64,000 bases of DNA from an uncultured Lachnospiraceae bacterium. GTDB taxonomy: Bacteria > Bacillota > Clostridia > Lachnospirales > Lachnospiraceae. Below the pieces are notes generated by a model, which saw only the letters and a program-made list of their open reading frames with translations, made no database searches and was not told where the DNA came from. Where the stretch lies: positions 151,138 through 215,137 of the forward strand of contig CAUAFT010000005.1 of NCBI GenBank assembly GCA_958428365.1, read 5' to 3'. Positions 16,626 through 25,742 of this stretch are shown here, in pieces (position 1 is the first letter of the stretch; the number at the start of each line of letters is the position of its first letter). Both the position numbers and the translations under genes were made by a program.

Positions 16626-17948
16626 CTAATTCTTCTTTCTTCTCTCTGCTAAGATCTGCTTTTTCATCGTCTTGATATATTGTGCCAGAGGACGCTTTGC
16701 AGGACAGATATAACTGCAGCTTCCACATTCAATACACTCCATACCGTTCCACTTTTCAAAAGCCTCCGTATTATGGAACTCTGACATCTTGGCAAGTCTG
16801 GACGGTACGATCTGTTCCGGACAGACGGATACGCAGCGTCCGCAGTTGATACATGCGGTCACCTCGCTGGCTGCAACGTCGTCTTTGACAAGACAGAGTA
16901 AGGAAGACGAGGTCTTGGTCGTGGGAATCTCTAAGTCGAACATGGAAAATCCCATCATAGGACCGCCGGAAATGATCTTCTGCGGCTGCTCCTTAAATCC
17001 TCCCGCCTCCTCTAAAAGTTCTGCATAGCTCATACCGATGCAGTACTGGAAATTACCCGGTTTTTCAACCGCATCCCCCGTCACGGTGAAGATTCTCTCC
17101 ATTACCGGTCTTCCTTCTTTTACCGCGTGGCAGATGGCGATCAGCGTCTCTACATTATCTACAATACATCCCGCATCCGCCGGAAGCATTTTGGAATTGA
17201 TCTCCCGTTTTGTGGTGGCATAGATGAGCTGACGCTCGCCGCCCTGCGGATACTTCGTCTTTAAAGGCATGACCTCGATACGGTCCTCTCCCTTAGTCAG
17301 CTCCTGTAATTTCTGAATGCAGTCAGGCTTATTATCTTCAATGCCCAGGATGCCCTTCGCATGGTCGAACAGACGCAGGACGATCTTCATACCATCGATC
17401 AGCTCCTGGGGATTTTCCAGCATCCGTCGGTAATCCGAGGTCAGATACGGCTCACATTCCGCACAGTTTGCAATAATAAATTCTATCTTTTCAGGTTCCT
17501 TTGGAGACAACTTCACATGGGTCGGGAAACCTGCGCCTCCCATGCCTACAACTCCAGCCTCTTTGATCTTTTCAATAATCTCCTCTTTGGAAAGACTGCC
17601 AATGTCCTCTGTTGCCTTAAATTCGACTTCTCTCATCTCGCCGTCATTTTCAATCACAATGGAATTCACCATATCTCCAACAGCGGTACGTCTTGGCTCT
17701 ATTGCTTTTACAGTACCGGACACGGACGCATAGATCGGTGCGGATACAAAGCCGCCGGCCTCTGCAATCTTCTGTCCTCTCAAAACTGTATCTCCTACTG
17801 CAACAATCGGTGATGCCGGCGCTCCGATATGCTGTGATAACGGATATACCAGACTTTCTTTGGGTGTCACTTTTCGTATCGGCGAATCTTTTGCTAACTC
17901 TTTTCCATCGTATGGATGGACGCCGCCTTTAAATGTCGAAAAACCCAT
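16626..17948 (-). CDS. rnfC: Electron transport complex subunit RnfC (NADH-side)
   Basis: RnfC is the peripheral subunit that exchanges electrons with NAD+/NADH. The 440-residue protein has GGVHPYDGKELAKDSPI at the start, the glycine-rich nucleotide site GVVGMGGAGFPTHVK near 133-147, an SLBB-like middle, and two [4Fe-4S] motifs near the C-terminus (CINCGRCVSVCP and CIECGSCSYICP). It is the first gene of rnfCDGEAB, behind GAGGGG. No extra C-terminal ion-binding tail is present. Confidence 0.96.
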   Translation of the reverse strand: MGFSTFKGGVHPYDGKELAKDSPIRKVTPKESLVYPLSQHIGAPASPIVAVGDTVLRGQKIAEAGGFVSAPIYASVSGTVKAIEPRRTAVGDMVNSIVIENDGEMREVEFKATEDIGSLSKEEIIEKIKEAGVVGMGGAGFPTHVKLSPKEPEKIEFIIANCAECEPYLTSDYRRMLENPQELIDGMKIVLRLFDHAKGILGIEDNKPDCIQKLQELTKGEDRIEVMPLKTKYPQGGERQLIYATTKREINSKMLPADAGCIVDNVETLIAICHAVKEGRPVMERIFTVTGDAVEKPGNFQYCIGMSYAELLEEAGGFKEQPQKIISGGPMMGFSMFDLEIPTTKTSSSLLCLVKDDVAASEVTACINCGRCVSVCPEQIVPSRLAKMSEFHNTEAFEKWNGMECIECGSCSYICPAKRPLAQYIKTMKKQILAERRKKN

Positions 17949-18009
17949 TTCTTTCCCCTCTTTCCTGTTTTTATTAAAGTTGCTTGTCCCCTCTTACAAC
18001 TTCCGCTTT

Positions 18010-18037
18010 ATTATAACATAATCCGACAATTCTACAA
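18010..18037 (-). promoter_or_regulatory. Promoter of the rnf operon
   Basis: On the minus strand TTGTAG (18032-18037) and consensus TATAAT (18010-18015) are 16 bp apart, with an extended TG before the -10 box. It lies about 60 bp before rnfC, in the divergent gap shared with the nuclease gene. Confidence 0.65.
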
Positions 18038-18124
18038 GAATTTTCTACGGATTTAAAAGTATTTGTAAAAAAAAATTAATATGATAAAATGATACTAATA
18101 CTAAGTGCGAAAGGCGGAAAAACC

Positions 18125-19228
18125 ATGCAGACCTGGCATAAGGAAATAAAATTCACATACGATGATCCCATGATCCACTCCACTTTTACAGAGGACGCTG
18201 TTTTCTTTGATATTGAGACAACGGGCTTCTCCCCATCCAGTACCTCCCTCTATCTGATCGGCTGTGCCCGCAGAAAGGGAGAGATCGTCTGTATCGACCA
18301 GTTTTTCGCTGACTCACCAAAGGATGAAAAGCTCCTTTTGACTGCATTTTTTGAGCTTTTAAAACAGTACAAAACCATCATCTCCTTTAACGGTCTCGGC
18401 TTCGACATCCCCTATCTCAGGGCAAAATGCAGCCAATACCAGATGGACGAACCCTTTGACGCCTTTGCTTACATAGATATGTTCAAATCCATGAACAAAT
18501 TCAAAAAGATCTTCAAACTTCCGAATTTCAAACAAAAGACCGTGGAAAAATTCCTGGGGATCCCAAGGGAGGATCTCTACTCCGGCGGCGATCTGATCAA
18601 TGTCTATCACAGCTATGTCTCCTCTCCCACGGAGGAGGGGCGTCACCTCTTACAGGTGCACAACTACGAGGATGTTCTGGGTATGATCGATCTGCTGCCC
18701 ATCCTCTCCTATCTCCAGCTTTTCCAGGGCGGTTTCACTCTGGTATCCGCAGAGAAAAATCTCTATGAGGACCATGCCTCCCTTCCGAAAAGAGAGTGCA
18801 TCTTCACTTTAACAAATAATTTCCCTGTTCCAAAGCGGATCTCCTATGGAACCGATGATTTTTACCTGACCAGCTATCAGGACACCACAAGGCTCAGTGT
18901 GAAAATCTATGACGGGGAACTGAAGTTTTTCTATCCGAATTACAAGGATTATTACTATCTCCCCCAGGAGGACACGGCGATCCACAAAAGCGTCGCCTTC
19001 TATGTAGACAAGGACTACCGCACCAAGGCAAAGGCGGCCACCTGCTACAGCAAGAAGAGCGGATGTTTCCTGCCGCAGCAGGAAATCGTCATCTCCCCTT
19101 ATTTCAAACTGGAGTATTACGATAAGATCACCTATTTTGAATTAACGGACGAGCTGTTAGAACAGTCCCAGGAGCTGATCCCCTACATACGCCATGTACT
19201 CTCCTGCCTGTTACAGGCCAGGTCCTGA
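18125..19228 (+). CDS. RNase H-fold exonuclease-like protein (YprB family)
   Basis: The start is the ATG at 18125 behind AAAGGCGG, giving 367 residues. The N-terminal half is a DEDD-type exonuclease fold: FFDIETTGF (about residues 28-36, with the paired D and E), then SFNGLGFDIPYL near 88-99, and HNYEDVLGMIDL near 176-187 with the final Asp. This matches the YprB ribonuclease-H-like family, with a C-terminal extension of unknown role. The protein is cytoplasmic. A nuclease function acting on DNA or RNA is inferred from the fold. It is divergent from rnfC and ends at a bidirectional terminator. Confidence 0.82.
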   Translation: MQTWHKEIKFTYDDPMIHSTFTEDAVFFDIETTGFSPSSTSLYLIGCARRKGEIVCIDQFFADSPKDEKLLLTAFFELLKQYKTIISFNGLGFDIPYLRAKCSQYQMDEPFDAFAYIDMFKSMNKFKKIFKLPNFKQKTVEKFLGIPREDLYSGGDLINVYHSYVSSPTEEGRHLLQVHNYEDVLGMIDLLPILSYLQLFQGGFTLVSAEKNLYEDHASLPKRECIFTLTNNFPVPKRISYGTDDFYLTSYQDTTRLSVKIYDGELKFFYPNYKDYYYLPQEDTAIHKSVAFYVDKDYRTKAKAATCYSKKSGCFLPQQEIVISPYFKLEYYDKITYFELTDELLEQSQELIPYIRHVLSCLLQARS

Positions 19229-19242
19229 GAATGAGGACAAAA

Positions 19243-19266
19243 AGGGACTGTCTTTTGACAGTCCCT
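19243..19266. terminator. Bidirectional terminator between nuclease and cheR-like gene
   Basis: AGGGACTGTC, TTTT, GACAGTCCCT form a perfect 10-bp stem with a 4-base loop. It is followed by GATTTTATT on the plus strand and preceded by AAAA, which gives a T run on the minus strand, so it can serve both convergent genes. Confidence 0.85.
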
Positions 19267-19286
19267 GATTTTATTCTGTATTCTGA

Positions 19287-20072
19287 TTAATCAGCGCTTC
19301 CCTTTTCAAAGAAAAATGATTTATTCCGACGGAAATTAAATTCCTTATAATTGGTGATCTGCTCCGTGCTTCCAATGAACAGTATACCATCATCTACAAG
19401 AGAGCGATTGAACTTCTGATAAATCTCGTCCTTGGCTTCCTCCGTAAAATAAATGACTACATTCCTGCAAACGATCAGATGACAGTCCGTCGGATATGGA
19501 TCTTTTAACAGATTATGTTCCTTAAATTCCACACGCCGTTTGATCTCGTCGGAAATCTGATAGGAAGAACCGATCTGCTTGAAATATTTCTTCTTAAATT
19601 CCGGCGGTACGGCTGCGATACTCTTCTCATTGTAAATTCCAAGTCTCGCCTTATCCAATACCTGCTTATCGATGTCTGTTGCAATGATATGGATATTCTC
19701 CAGCGGCAAATGCCTTGAAAGCGCCATAACCAGAGAATATGGCTCGTCCCCGGTGGAACATGCCGCGCTCCATATCTTCAGCTTCTTCCCAAACTTTCGG
19801 ATCAACGCCGGGAATAATTCTTTTTCCAAAATCACCCACTGCTCCGGATTCCGATAAAATTCTGAAACGTTGATGGTCAGAAAATTGACAAACTGCTCAA
19901 ACTTCTCCGAGTCGCTTTTGATCAATCTCACATACGCATCATAAGAAGTACACTTATTTTTGGTAATCAACGTATCAATCCGGCGGCGCATCTGCTTCTC
20001 CTTATAGGCGTTCAGATCGATCTGCGTCAGACTGAAAATATCTTTTTTAAACTTCTCGTAACCTTCAAACAT
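19287..20072 (-). CDS. CheR-type glutamate O-methyltransferase
   Basis: CheR enzymes use S-adenosylmethionine to methylate glutamates on chemoreceptors. The 261-residue protein has the helical CheR N-domain (1-75, with NVSEFYRNPEQW near 68-79) and a SAM-binding C-domain with WSAACSTGDEPYS near 99-111, ATDID near 129-133 and CRNVVIYF near 203-210. No chemotaxis or flagellar gene is near; the closest related idea is the PilZ gene 5 kb upstream in the same gene string. It begins 15 bp after the S1 gene. The methylation target is therefore unknown. Confidence 0.9.
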   Translation of the reverse strand: MFEGYEKFKKDIFSLTQIDLNAYKEKQMRRRIDTLITKNKCTSYDAYVRLIKSDSEKFEQFVNFLTINVSEFYRNPEQWVILEKELFPALIRKFGKKLKIWSAACSTGDEPYSLVMALSRHLPLENIHIIATDIDKQVLDKARLGIYNEKSIAAVPPEFKKKYFKQIGSSYQISDEIKRRVEFKEHNLLKDPYPTDCHLIVCRNVVIYFTEEAKDEIYQKFNRSLVDDGILFIGSTEQITNYKEFNFRRNKSFFFEKGSAD

Positions 20073-20087
20073 TGGATAATCTCCGAT

Positions 20088-21218
20088 TTATTCGTTTTCC
20101 AGCTCGCTTGCCACAGCGTCAATGTCCACATCAGCAACATCGGCATCGTCTTCTTCCTGTGGAGCCGGAGCGTTCAATGCCTTGATACTGAGGCTGATCT
20201 TTCTCTCTTCCTCGTTGAAATCCACGATCTTAGCCTCGATCTCCTGACCTACTTTTAATACGTCAGATGGTTTTTCCACATGCTCTGTGGAGATCTGGGA
20301 TACATGCAATAACGCATCCACGCCCGGATTCAACTCCACAAAAGCGCCGAAGTCTGTCATTCTTGCAACAACACCTTTTACGATATTGCCTACGGCATAT
20401 TTTTCAGCCGCATTATTCCAAGGATTGTCCTCCTCGAATTTCATAGATAATGCAATCTTGTTGCCGTTGATATCTTTGATGAAAGTCTTCACGGTATCGC
20501 CAACCTTGAATACCTTCTTCGGATTCTCTACTCTGCCCCAGGAAATCTCTGAGATGTGAAGCAGTCCGTCTGCTCCGCCAAGATCAATAAACGCACCGAA
20601 GTCTGTCACATTCTTAACAGTTCCTTCTACCACGTCACCTACGTTGATTCTCGCGAATAACTCTTCCTGCATCTTTGCTTTCTTGGCAACTAATAACTGC
20701 TTTCTGTCACCGATGATTCTTCTGCGTCTTGGGTTAAACTCTGTGATCACGAACTCAATATCCTGTCCGTCATATTTGGTCAAATCTTTTTCATAGACAT
20801 CGGATACCAGGCTTGCCGGTATGAATACTCTGGTCTCATCCACGATCACGCTTAATCCGCCTGCTAAAACCTGTGCTACCTTTGCGGTCAGCACTTCCTG
20901 ATTCTCAAATGCTTCCTCTAATCTCTTGCTTCCCTTCTCTGCTGCAAGGCGCTTGTAAGAAAGGAGAACCTGTCCTTCACCGTCGTTTACTTTTACGACT
21001 TTTGCTTCCATAGTATCGCCTACGGAAACTACAGTTGTCAGATCTACATTGGACTCGTTCGTGTATTCGTTACGAGTAATAATACCGTCGGATTTATAAC
21101 CAATATTCAGGATGATCTCATCCGGTTTCACATCGATAACTGTACCTTCGACTACCTCTCCATTTCTTATTATTTTCAATGATTCTTCTAGCATTTGTTC
21201 AAAGCTCATTTCTGACAT
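20088..21218 (-). CDS. rpsA: Four-domain S1 RNA-binding protein (30S protein S1 homologue)
   Basis: The ATG at 21218 follows GAGGAGG by 9 nt and gives 376 residues. There are four S1 repeats, at about 13-80, 98-165, 180-252 and 266-337; the third and fourth are the best conserved (VTDFGAFIDLGGADGLLHIS, MTDFGAFVELNPGVDALLHV). An acidic tail ends the protein. Four-repeat S1 proteins of Firmicutes bind RNA and ribosomes, though their need in translation initiation differs from E. coli S1. The gene overlaps ispH by 20 bp; cmk-ispH-S1 is a typical clostridial cluster. Confidence 0.88.
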   Translation of the reverse strand: MSEMSFEQMLEESLKIIRNGEVVEGTVIDVKPDEIILNIGYKSDGIITRNEYTNESNVDLTTVVSVGDTMEAKVVKVNDGEGQVLLSYKRLAAEKGSKRLEEAFENQEVLTAKVAQVLAGGLSVIVDETRVFIPASLVSDVYEKDLTKYDGQDIEFVITEFNPRRRRIIGDRKQLLVAKKAKMQEELFARINVGDVVEGTVKNVTDFGAFIDLGGADGLLHISEISWGRVENPKKVFKVGDTVKTFIKDINGNKIALSMKFEEDNPWNNAAEKYAVGNIVKGVVARMTDFGAFVELNPGVDALLHVSQISTEHVEKPSDVLKVGQEIEAKIVDFNEEERKISLSIKALNAPAPQEEDDADVADVDIDAVASELENE

Positions 21219-22050
21219 TCTTTTGAACCTCCTCAATAATATTATTTGGGGTGGAAGCCCCTGCGGTAATACCTACGTTATCAATGGACCTCAATTCTGA
21301 TAAATCCAAGTCTGCTAGTGTCTGTATATAGTAAGTATTTTCACATTCCATTTTACATATTTCAAATAGCTTCTGTGTGTTGGAGCTGTTCTTTCCGCCA
21401 ATGACGATCATGGCGTCTGCATTCCGGGCAACCTGCCGCGCCTCAGTCTGTCGTTTCTCCGTTGCATTACAGATTGTATTTAAAACAATTATATCATAAC
21501 CTTTTTTTTGAATAATTTCAACTAATTCTTGAAATTTCTTGTAGTTAAATGTCGTTTGTGATACAATACATAACTTTTGATCTCCGGAAATCGAAAAATT
21601 TTCCGCCTCTTCTTTGGTCTGTATCACTGTTCTATGCTCTGAATCGCACCATCCCTTGATGCCCTCCACCTCCGGGTGGCTGTCGTTTCCGATGATAAGA
21701 ATGTGCTCTCCCTTTTTGGAGTGTTCCTCCACGATCCGGTGAATCTTCATCACAAAGGGGCAGGTAGCGTCCACAATATGAAAATCCCGTTCCTTCAAAA
21801 ACTCATAGACATGCTTTGGCACTCCATGGGAGCGGATGATCACCGTTCCCTTTGGAAGTTTTTCAAAATCCGGCAGATTTTCTATGACACGCACGCCCTT
21901 TTTCTCCAGGTCTCTCACCACCTCCTCATTGTGGATGATGGGACCGTAGGTGTAGACGTTTCCCTTTTCTGCCTCCTCATAGACGGTGTTCACCGCCCGT
22001 TTTACGCCGAAGCAAAACCCGGCGCTCTTTGCTAACACGATATTTTTCAT
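21199..22050 (-). CDS. ispH: 4-hydroxy-3-methylbut-2-enyl diphosphate reductase
   Basis: IspH makes isopentenyl and dimethylallyl diphosphate, the last step of the MEP isoprenoid pathway. It uses a [4Fe-4S] cluster held by three cysteines, seen here at Cys13 (AGFCFGVKRAV), Cys97 (DATCPFV) and Cys194 (NTICNATEKRQ). Length 283 is normal. It overlaps cmk by 4 bp upstream and the S1 gene by 20 bp downstream. Some clostridia carry IspH fused to S1; here the two remain separate but coupled. Confidence 0.96.
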   Translation of the reverse strand: MKNIVLAKSAGFCFGVKRAVNTVYEEAEKGNVYTYGPIIHNEEVVRDLEKKGVRVIENLPDFEKLPKGTVIIRSHGVPKHVYEFLKERDFHIVDATCPFVMKIHRIVEEHSKKGEHILIIGNDSHPEVEGIKGWCDSEHRTVIQTKEEAENFSISGDQKLCIVSQTTFNYKKFQELVEIIQKKGYDIIVLNTICNATEKRQTEARQVARNADAMIVIGGKNSSNTQKLFEICKMECENTYYIQTLADLDLSELRSIDNVGITAGASTPNNIIEEVQKNVRNEL

Positions 22051-22718
22051 GAATTACAGACATCCTTGTAAATATTTTTGATACTCTCCACCACCTGGAT
22101 AATATCCATGTCAGAGGAATCCACCAATACGGCGTCCTCCGCCTGTCTGAGAGGGGAATTCTCCCGGTGCATATCCTGATAGTCCCTTGTCTCGATATCC
22201 TTTTCAATCTGTCCCAGGTCACAGTCCTGCCCTTTTTCCTTCAATTCCTCGTAACGCCTCATAGCACGGGTCTTGACGCTTGCGGTCAGGTAGATCTTCA
22301 CCTGGGCATCCGGCAGGACCACGGTTCCAATGTCTCTTCCATCCATGATAACGTCCGTGGTTTTTGCAAGCTGTTGCTGAAGCTCCACCAGCTTGGTGCG
22401 GACTTTTGCATAACCGCTGGTGGCAGATGCCATATTTCCCACTTCCTCTTTTCGGATCAGTCCGTTGACATTTTCCCCGTTTAAGATCACCTGCTGTTCT
22501 CCGTCTTCATAGCGGATGGTGATATCCACGCATCCGCAGGCTTCGCTGATGGCTGCCTCATCCCCGCTGTCGATCCCGTTTCGGATAAAATAAAGCGCCA
22601 TGGCACGGTACATGGCTCCGGTGTCCACATAGACAAAGCCCAGCTCCTTTGCCAGTTTTTTTGCTATGGTACTCTTTCCGGCCCCCGCCGGACCGTCGAT
22701 GGCTATATTAAAACTCAT
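22047..22718 (-). CDS. cmk: (d)CMP kinase
   Basis: Cytidylate kinase phosphorylates CMP and dCMP with ATP. The 223-residue protein has the P-loop GPAGAGKST at 9-17, YVDTGAMYRA near 30-39, and VIMDGRDIGTVV near 117-128, all diagnostic of Cmk. It lies 36 bp downstream of the flavoprotein gene and overlaps ispH by 4 bp. Confidence 0.96.
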   Translation of the reverse strand: MSFNIAIDGPAGAGKSTIAKKLAKELGFVYVDTGAMYRAMALYFIRNGIDSGDEAAISEACGCVDITIRYEDGEQQVILNGENVNGLIRKEEVGNMASATSGYAKVRTKLVELQQQLAKTTDVIMDGRDIGTVVLPDAQVKIYLTASVKTRAMRRYEELKEKGQDCDLGQIEKDIETRDYQDMHRENSPLRQAEDAVLVDSSDMDIIQVVESIKNIYKDVCNS

Positions 22719-22754
22719 GTCCCTATTTCCTTTCTCTGTCTCATTTTTTTACAC

Positions 22755-23981
22755 TTATGCAATGGAACTTCCCGCAAGATATCCGGTGGACCATGCGATC
22801 TGGAGATTAAAGCCTCCGGTGTAGGCGTCAACGTCCAGAACCTCCCCTGCAAAATACAATCCCTTTACGATCTTAGACTCCATGGTGGAGGGATCCACCT
22901 CCTTCACATTGACACCGCCTCTGGTGATGATAGCTTCCTTAAAATCCCGCAGTCCGGTGAGGGTCATTGGAAAATGCTTCACCACTTCCAGCAGCCTTTT
23001 CCGCTCCTGCTTTGTGATCTCATTGATCTTCTTCTCCGGGGAGATCCCGCTTAATTGAATGACAACCGGAATCATTTTCGACGGAAGCAGCTTCTGGACC
23101 GCATTTTTGAACTGTCGGTTCTTATTCTCCTCAAAATCCCGCAGGATCCTGGCATCTAACTGTTCCTCCGTCAATGCCGGTTTCAGATCCACTTCCATCT
23201 GAAGCTCCCCTCTTTGGATCTCGTCGTTGACCACGCTGCTGGCGCTTAGGATCAATGGTCCGCTGACCCCAAAATGGGTAAAAAGCATCTCCCCAAAGCC
23301 TTCATATAGGATCTTGGTATCTCTTTTTATCTTCACTGCCACATTGCGCAAAGAAAGTCCCTGCATCTGCATACAGTATTCCTCTTTTACCATCATGGGA
23401 ACCAAAGACGGGGAAAGTTCTTCCACCTGATGTCCCAGCTTCCTGGCAAAACGGTATCCATCCCCGGTGGAACCTGTGGATGGATAGGATATCCCGCCCG
23501 TGGCAAGGATCACTGCGTCCGCCGCAAAAATCTGTTTTTGCGTCCTCACTCCTGAGACAGCCTCCCCCTGTGTGAGGATCTCCTCCGCTTTCGTGTGAAG
23601 ACAGACCCTGACTCCAAGCCGTTGTAAGCTCTTCTGCAATGCCCCGATCACATCCGAAGCGTGATCGGACACCGGAAAGACCCGATTTCCCCGTTCCGTC
23701 TTTGTCGCCATGCCATGGGTCTCGAAAAAGTCGATGACCCGGAAATTATCATAGGTATAGATGGCGCTGTATAGGAACTTTCCGTTTCTTGGAATGCTCT
23801 CGAATATTTCCTGGGTCTCACAGGCATTGGTCAGGTTGCAGCGGCCCTTTCCTGTAATATAAATCTTCTTTCCCAGTTTTTCATTTTGCTCTAACACAGT
23901 CACTTCGTGTCCGGCTTCCGCGGCCCCGATCGCCGCGAACATGCCGGCGGCTCCTCCGCCGATCACAATTACCTTACTCAT
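22755..23981 (-). CDS. BaiN/RdsA (HI0933) family FAD-dependent oxidoreductase
   Basis: The 408-residue flavoprotein has an FAD-binding GGGAAGMFAAIGAAEAG at 8-24, GKGRCNLTNA near 44-53, and a C-terminal FAD motif AGEVLDVDAYTGGFNLQ near 376-392. This matches the HI0933/YhiN family, which includes BaiN from bile-acid dehydroxylating clostridia. The conserved chromosomal position next to cmk in many Firmicutes argues for a housekeeping redox role; bile-acid activity should not be assumed. It overlaps the rpiR gene by 8 bp. Confidence 0.9.
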   Translation of the reverse strand: MSKVIVIGGGAAGMFAAIGAAEAGHEVTVLEQNEKLGKKIYITGKGRCNLTNACETQEIFESIPRNGKFLYSAIYTYDNFRVIDFFETHGMATKTERGNRVFPVSDHASDVIGALQKSLQRLGVRVCLHTKAEEILTQGEAVSGVRTQKQIFAADAVILATGGISYPSTGSTGDGYRFARKLGHQVEELSPSLVPMMVKEEYCMQMQGLSLRNVAVKIKRDTKILYEGFGEMLFTHFGVSGPLILSASSVVNDEIQRGELQMEVDLKPALTEEQLDARILRDFEENKNRQFKNAVQKLLPSKMIPVVIQLSGISPEKKINEITKQERKRLLEVVKHFPMTLTGLRDFKEAIITRGGVNVKEVDPSTMESKIVKGLYFAGEVLDVDAYTGGFNLQIAWSTGYLAGSSIA

Positions 23982-24906
23982 CGCTTTCCCTCAGTTTTGC
24001 AGCATATCTCATTTTCAAAGAATCGTCGATCACATTGATCTCGTCATTTTCATAGACCTGATATTCATTCCAGATATCCTCCAACATCTCCAGCGTATTC
24101 ACCACTTCTCCCTGTTTTTTCATGCAGAGAGCCACAATCAGGGCATTGATTACCGATAACGGCGCCACAAGGGAGTCCACGATGGACGCCATATCGCTCT
24201 TTGCAATGAGGTTGCAGGAGGAATAGAGGTTCATCGGCGAGTGAATGCTGTCCGTAATTGTGATGACCTTGGCGCTGCGATTGTTTGCAAACTCCATCGC
24301 CTTTAAAGTCCGCATGGAATATCTTGGAAAACTGATCCCGATGATAACGTCCTCCCTGCTGATACGGATCATCTGCTCAAAGAGTTCACTGGAATTGTTC
24401 GTGGAGAGCAGATGTACGTCGTCAAACATCATATTCAGATAAAATGCAAGAAAACTTGCAAGCGGCGCGCAGCTGCGGATACCTACAATATAGATCCGTT
24501 TTGCATTCAATATGGTCTCCACCGCCATCTCAAAGGCGTTGTCGTCGATCATATTCAGCGTCTCCTTGATCCGCTCCATATCCGACTGTAAGACCGATTC
24601 CAGAACTTTGGACTGGCTGATCCTTCCATAAGTCACTTCCATCCGCTGAACGGAATTGAGCTTATTGCGTACCAGTTCTTCCAGCGCCTTTTGAAAATCC
24701 GGATATCCCTTATATCCCAGATGGGTGGCAAACCGCACCACCGTGGACTCGCTGACGCCCACCACCTCTCCTAATTTTGCCGCCGTCAAAAAAACCGCCT
24801 TATCATAATTATCTGTAATATATGTAGCAAGTAATTTCTGCCCCTTGCTCAGGCTGCCGTATGCCTCGTTGATCCGGTTACTTAAATCATTGCTGTTTCT
24901 GCTCAT
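23974..24906 (-). CDS. MurR/RpiR family transcriptional regulator
   Basis: The 310-residue protein has an N-terminal HTH_6 domain (1-80, with VGVSESTVVRFATHLGYKGY near 47-66) and a SIS sugar-phosphate-binding domain (about 125-255, with RIYIVGIRSCAPLASF near 131-146). Such regulators sense phosphosugars and usually control neighbouring sugar genes. No sugar gene is adjacent; it sits in front of a flavoprotein and cmk, so its target is unclear. The C-terminal 50 residues are a helical extension. Confidence 0.92.
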   Translation of the reverse strand: MSRNSNDLSNRINEAYGSLSKGQKLLATYITDNYDKAVFLTAAKLGEVVGVSESTVVRFATHLGYKGYPDFQKALEELVRNKLNSVQRMEVTYGRISQSKVLESVLQSDMERIKETLNMIDDNAFEMAVETILNAKRIYIVGIRSCAPLASFLAFYLNMMFDDVHLLSTNNSSELFEQMIRISREDVIIGISFPRYSMRTLKAMEFANNRSAKVITITDSIHSPMNLYSSCNLIAKSDMASIVDSLVAPLSVINALIVALCMKKQGEVVNTLEMLEDIWNEYQVYENDEINVIDDSLKMRYAAKLRESDE

Positions 24907-24941
24907 TTCTATTCTACTTCCTGCTTACTCCTTTTTGTCTC

Positions 24942-25592
24942 TCAATTTCCCCGTCTCCTCGCAATATCCTTTCTCTGTTTCTGCAAAATATACCTGCCGA
25001 TATCAATATTCGCTCTTTTCAGAGCCGCACCGAAGACTTTTTTGTCCTCCTCCACAGTCTCCTCCCGAACTACTCTGCCGTCCAGCTGGATACTCAGATG
25101 ATTCTCCCTGTCCTCAAATTCCAGATGAAAACTGCCGATATCTTCCATGCTCACATCCCCGGAATTTATCACAAAGGCAACCCCTTCCGTGCTGATATCC
25201 TTGACGATCACATCCCATCTCTTCCTGCTGCTTTCACTCAAAAGGGATCCCCCGATTCCCATATATTCGCGAAAAGCATATCTGCGGTTCCAGCGCACCC
25301 CGTCTCTTTTACAAATGATGGCATATAATTTCTGTGTCTCTGTCTGTATATAGCGGACCACACATTTTTCCCAGATCATTGGCTTTTCCCCGTCCACCAC
25401 ATACATTACGGTGAGATTCACCTTGTCCGAACTGAAATCCAGAATCTTGCCCTCATAGCGGATCGGTTCCACAAAGAGTACCCCTCCCTTGCGGTAATCC
25501 ACCGTGGTCATATACTCCACCTTATTATCACCCATACTGGCTATCACCTGTATCGGTTCCCCTTCCTCAATCTCATATAGCTTCATATGCAC
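24942..25592 (-). CDS. PilZ-domain c-di-GMP-binding protein (YcgR-like)
   Basis: The 216-residue protein has an N-terminal YcgR-like domain (1-90) and a C-terminal PilZ domain. The c-di-GMP-binding pattern is present: RYAFR (RxxxR, near 104-108) and DISTEG (D/N-x-S-x-x-G, near 132-137). Such proteins convert c-di-GMP levels into changes of motility or surface behaviour. No flagellar genes are in the window. A second in-frame ATG two codons in is also possible. It lies 35 bp upstream of rpiR and likely heads the gene string down to the cheR-like gene. Confidence 0.85.
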   Translation of the reverse strand: MHMKLYEIEEGEPIQVIASMGDNKVEYMTTVDYRKGGVLFVEPIRYEGKILDFSSDKVNLTVMYVVDGEKPMIWEKCVVRYIQTETQKLYAIICKRDGVRWNRRYAFREYMGIGGSLLSESSRKRWDVIVKDISTEGVAFVINSGDVSMEDIGSFHLEFEDRENHLSIQLDGRVVREETVEEDKKVFGAALKRANIDIGRYILQKQRKDIARRRGN

Positions 25593-25634
25593 GCCCTCTG
25601 TATTCCTGTTATTCTTATTGTTCTGTATCTATTC

Positions 25635-25663
25635 ATCATAGCAATCTTTTTTTAAATTGTCCA
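25635..25663 (-). promoter_or_regulatory. Promoter of the PilZ gene
   Basis: On the minus strand TGGACA (25658-25663), 17 bp, TATGAT (25635-25640) with an extended TGC. It is the only good promoter upstream of the PilZ-rpiR-baiN-cmk-ispH-S1-cheR gene string. Confidence 0.6.
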
Positions 25664-25691
25664 CACCATTTTTTGAGGGTCTTATGCCAAA

Positions 25692-25723
25692 AAAAGAGGA
25701 AACACCTGGGTGCTTCCTCTTTT
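25692..25723 (-). terminator. Terminator of the decarboxylase operon
   Basis: AAAAGAGGAA-CAC pairs with GTG-TTCCTCTTTT around CTGG. On the minus strand a run of T follows the stem, 19 bp after the stop of the last gene. Confidence 0.88.
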
Positions 25724-25742
25724 CCAATTTCATGAATTTTGA

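Noticed and set aside
22755..23981. Bile-acid dehydroxylation gene baiN as evidence of a bai operon
   Set aside because: The HI0933/YhiN family is widespread next to cmk in Firmicutes and no other bai gene is present.
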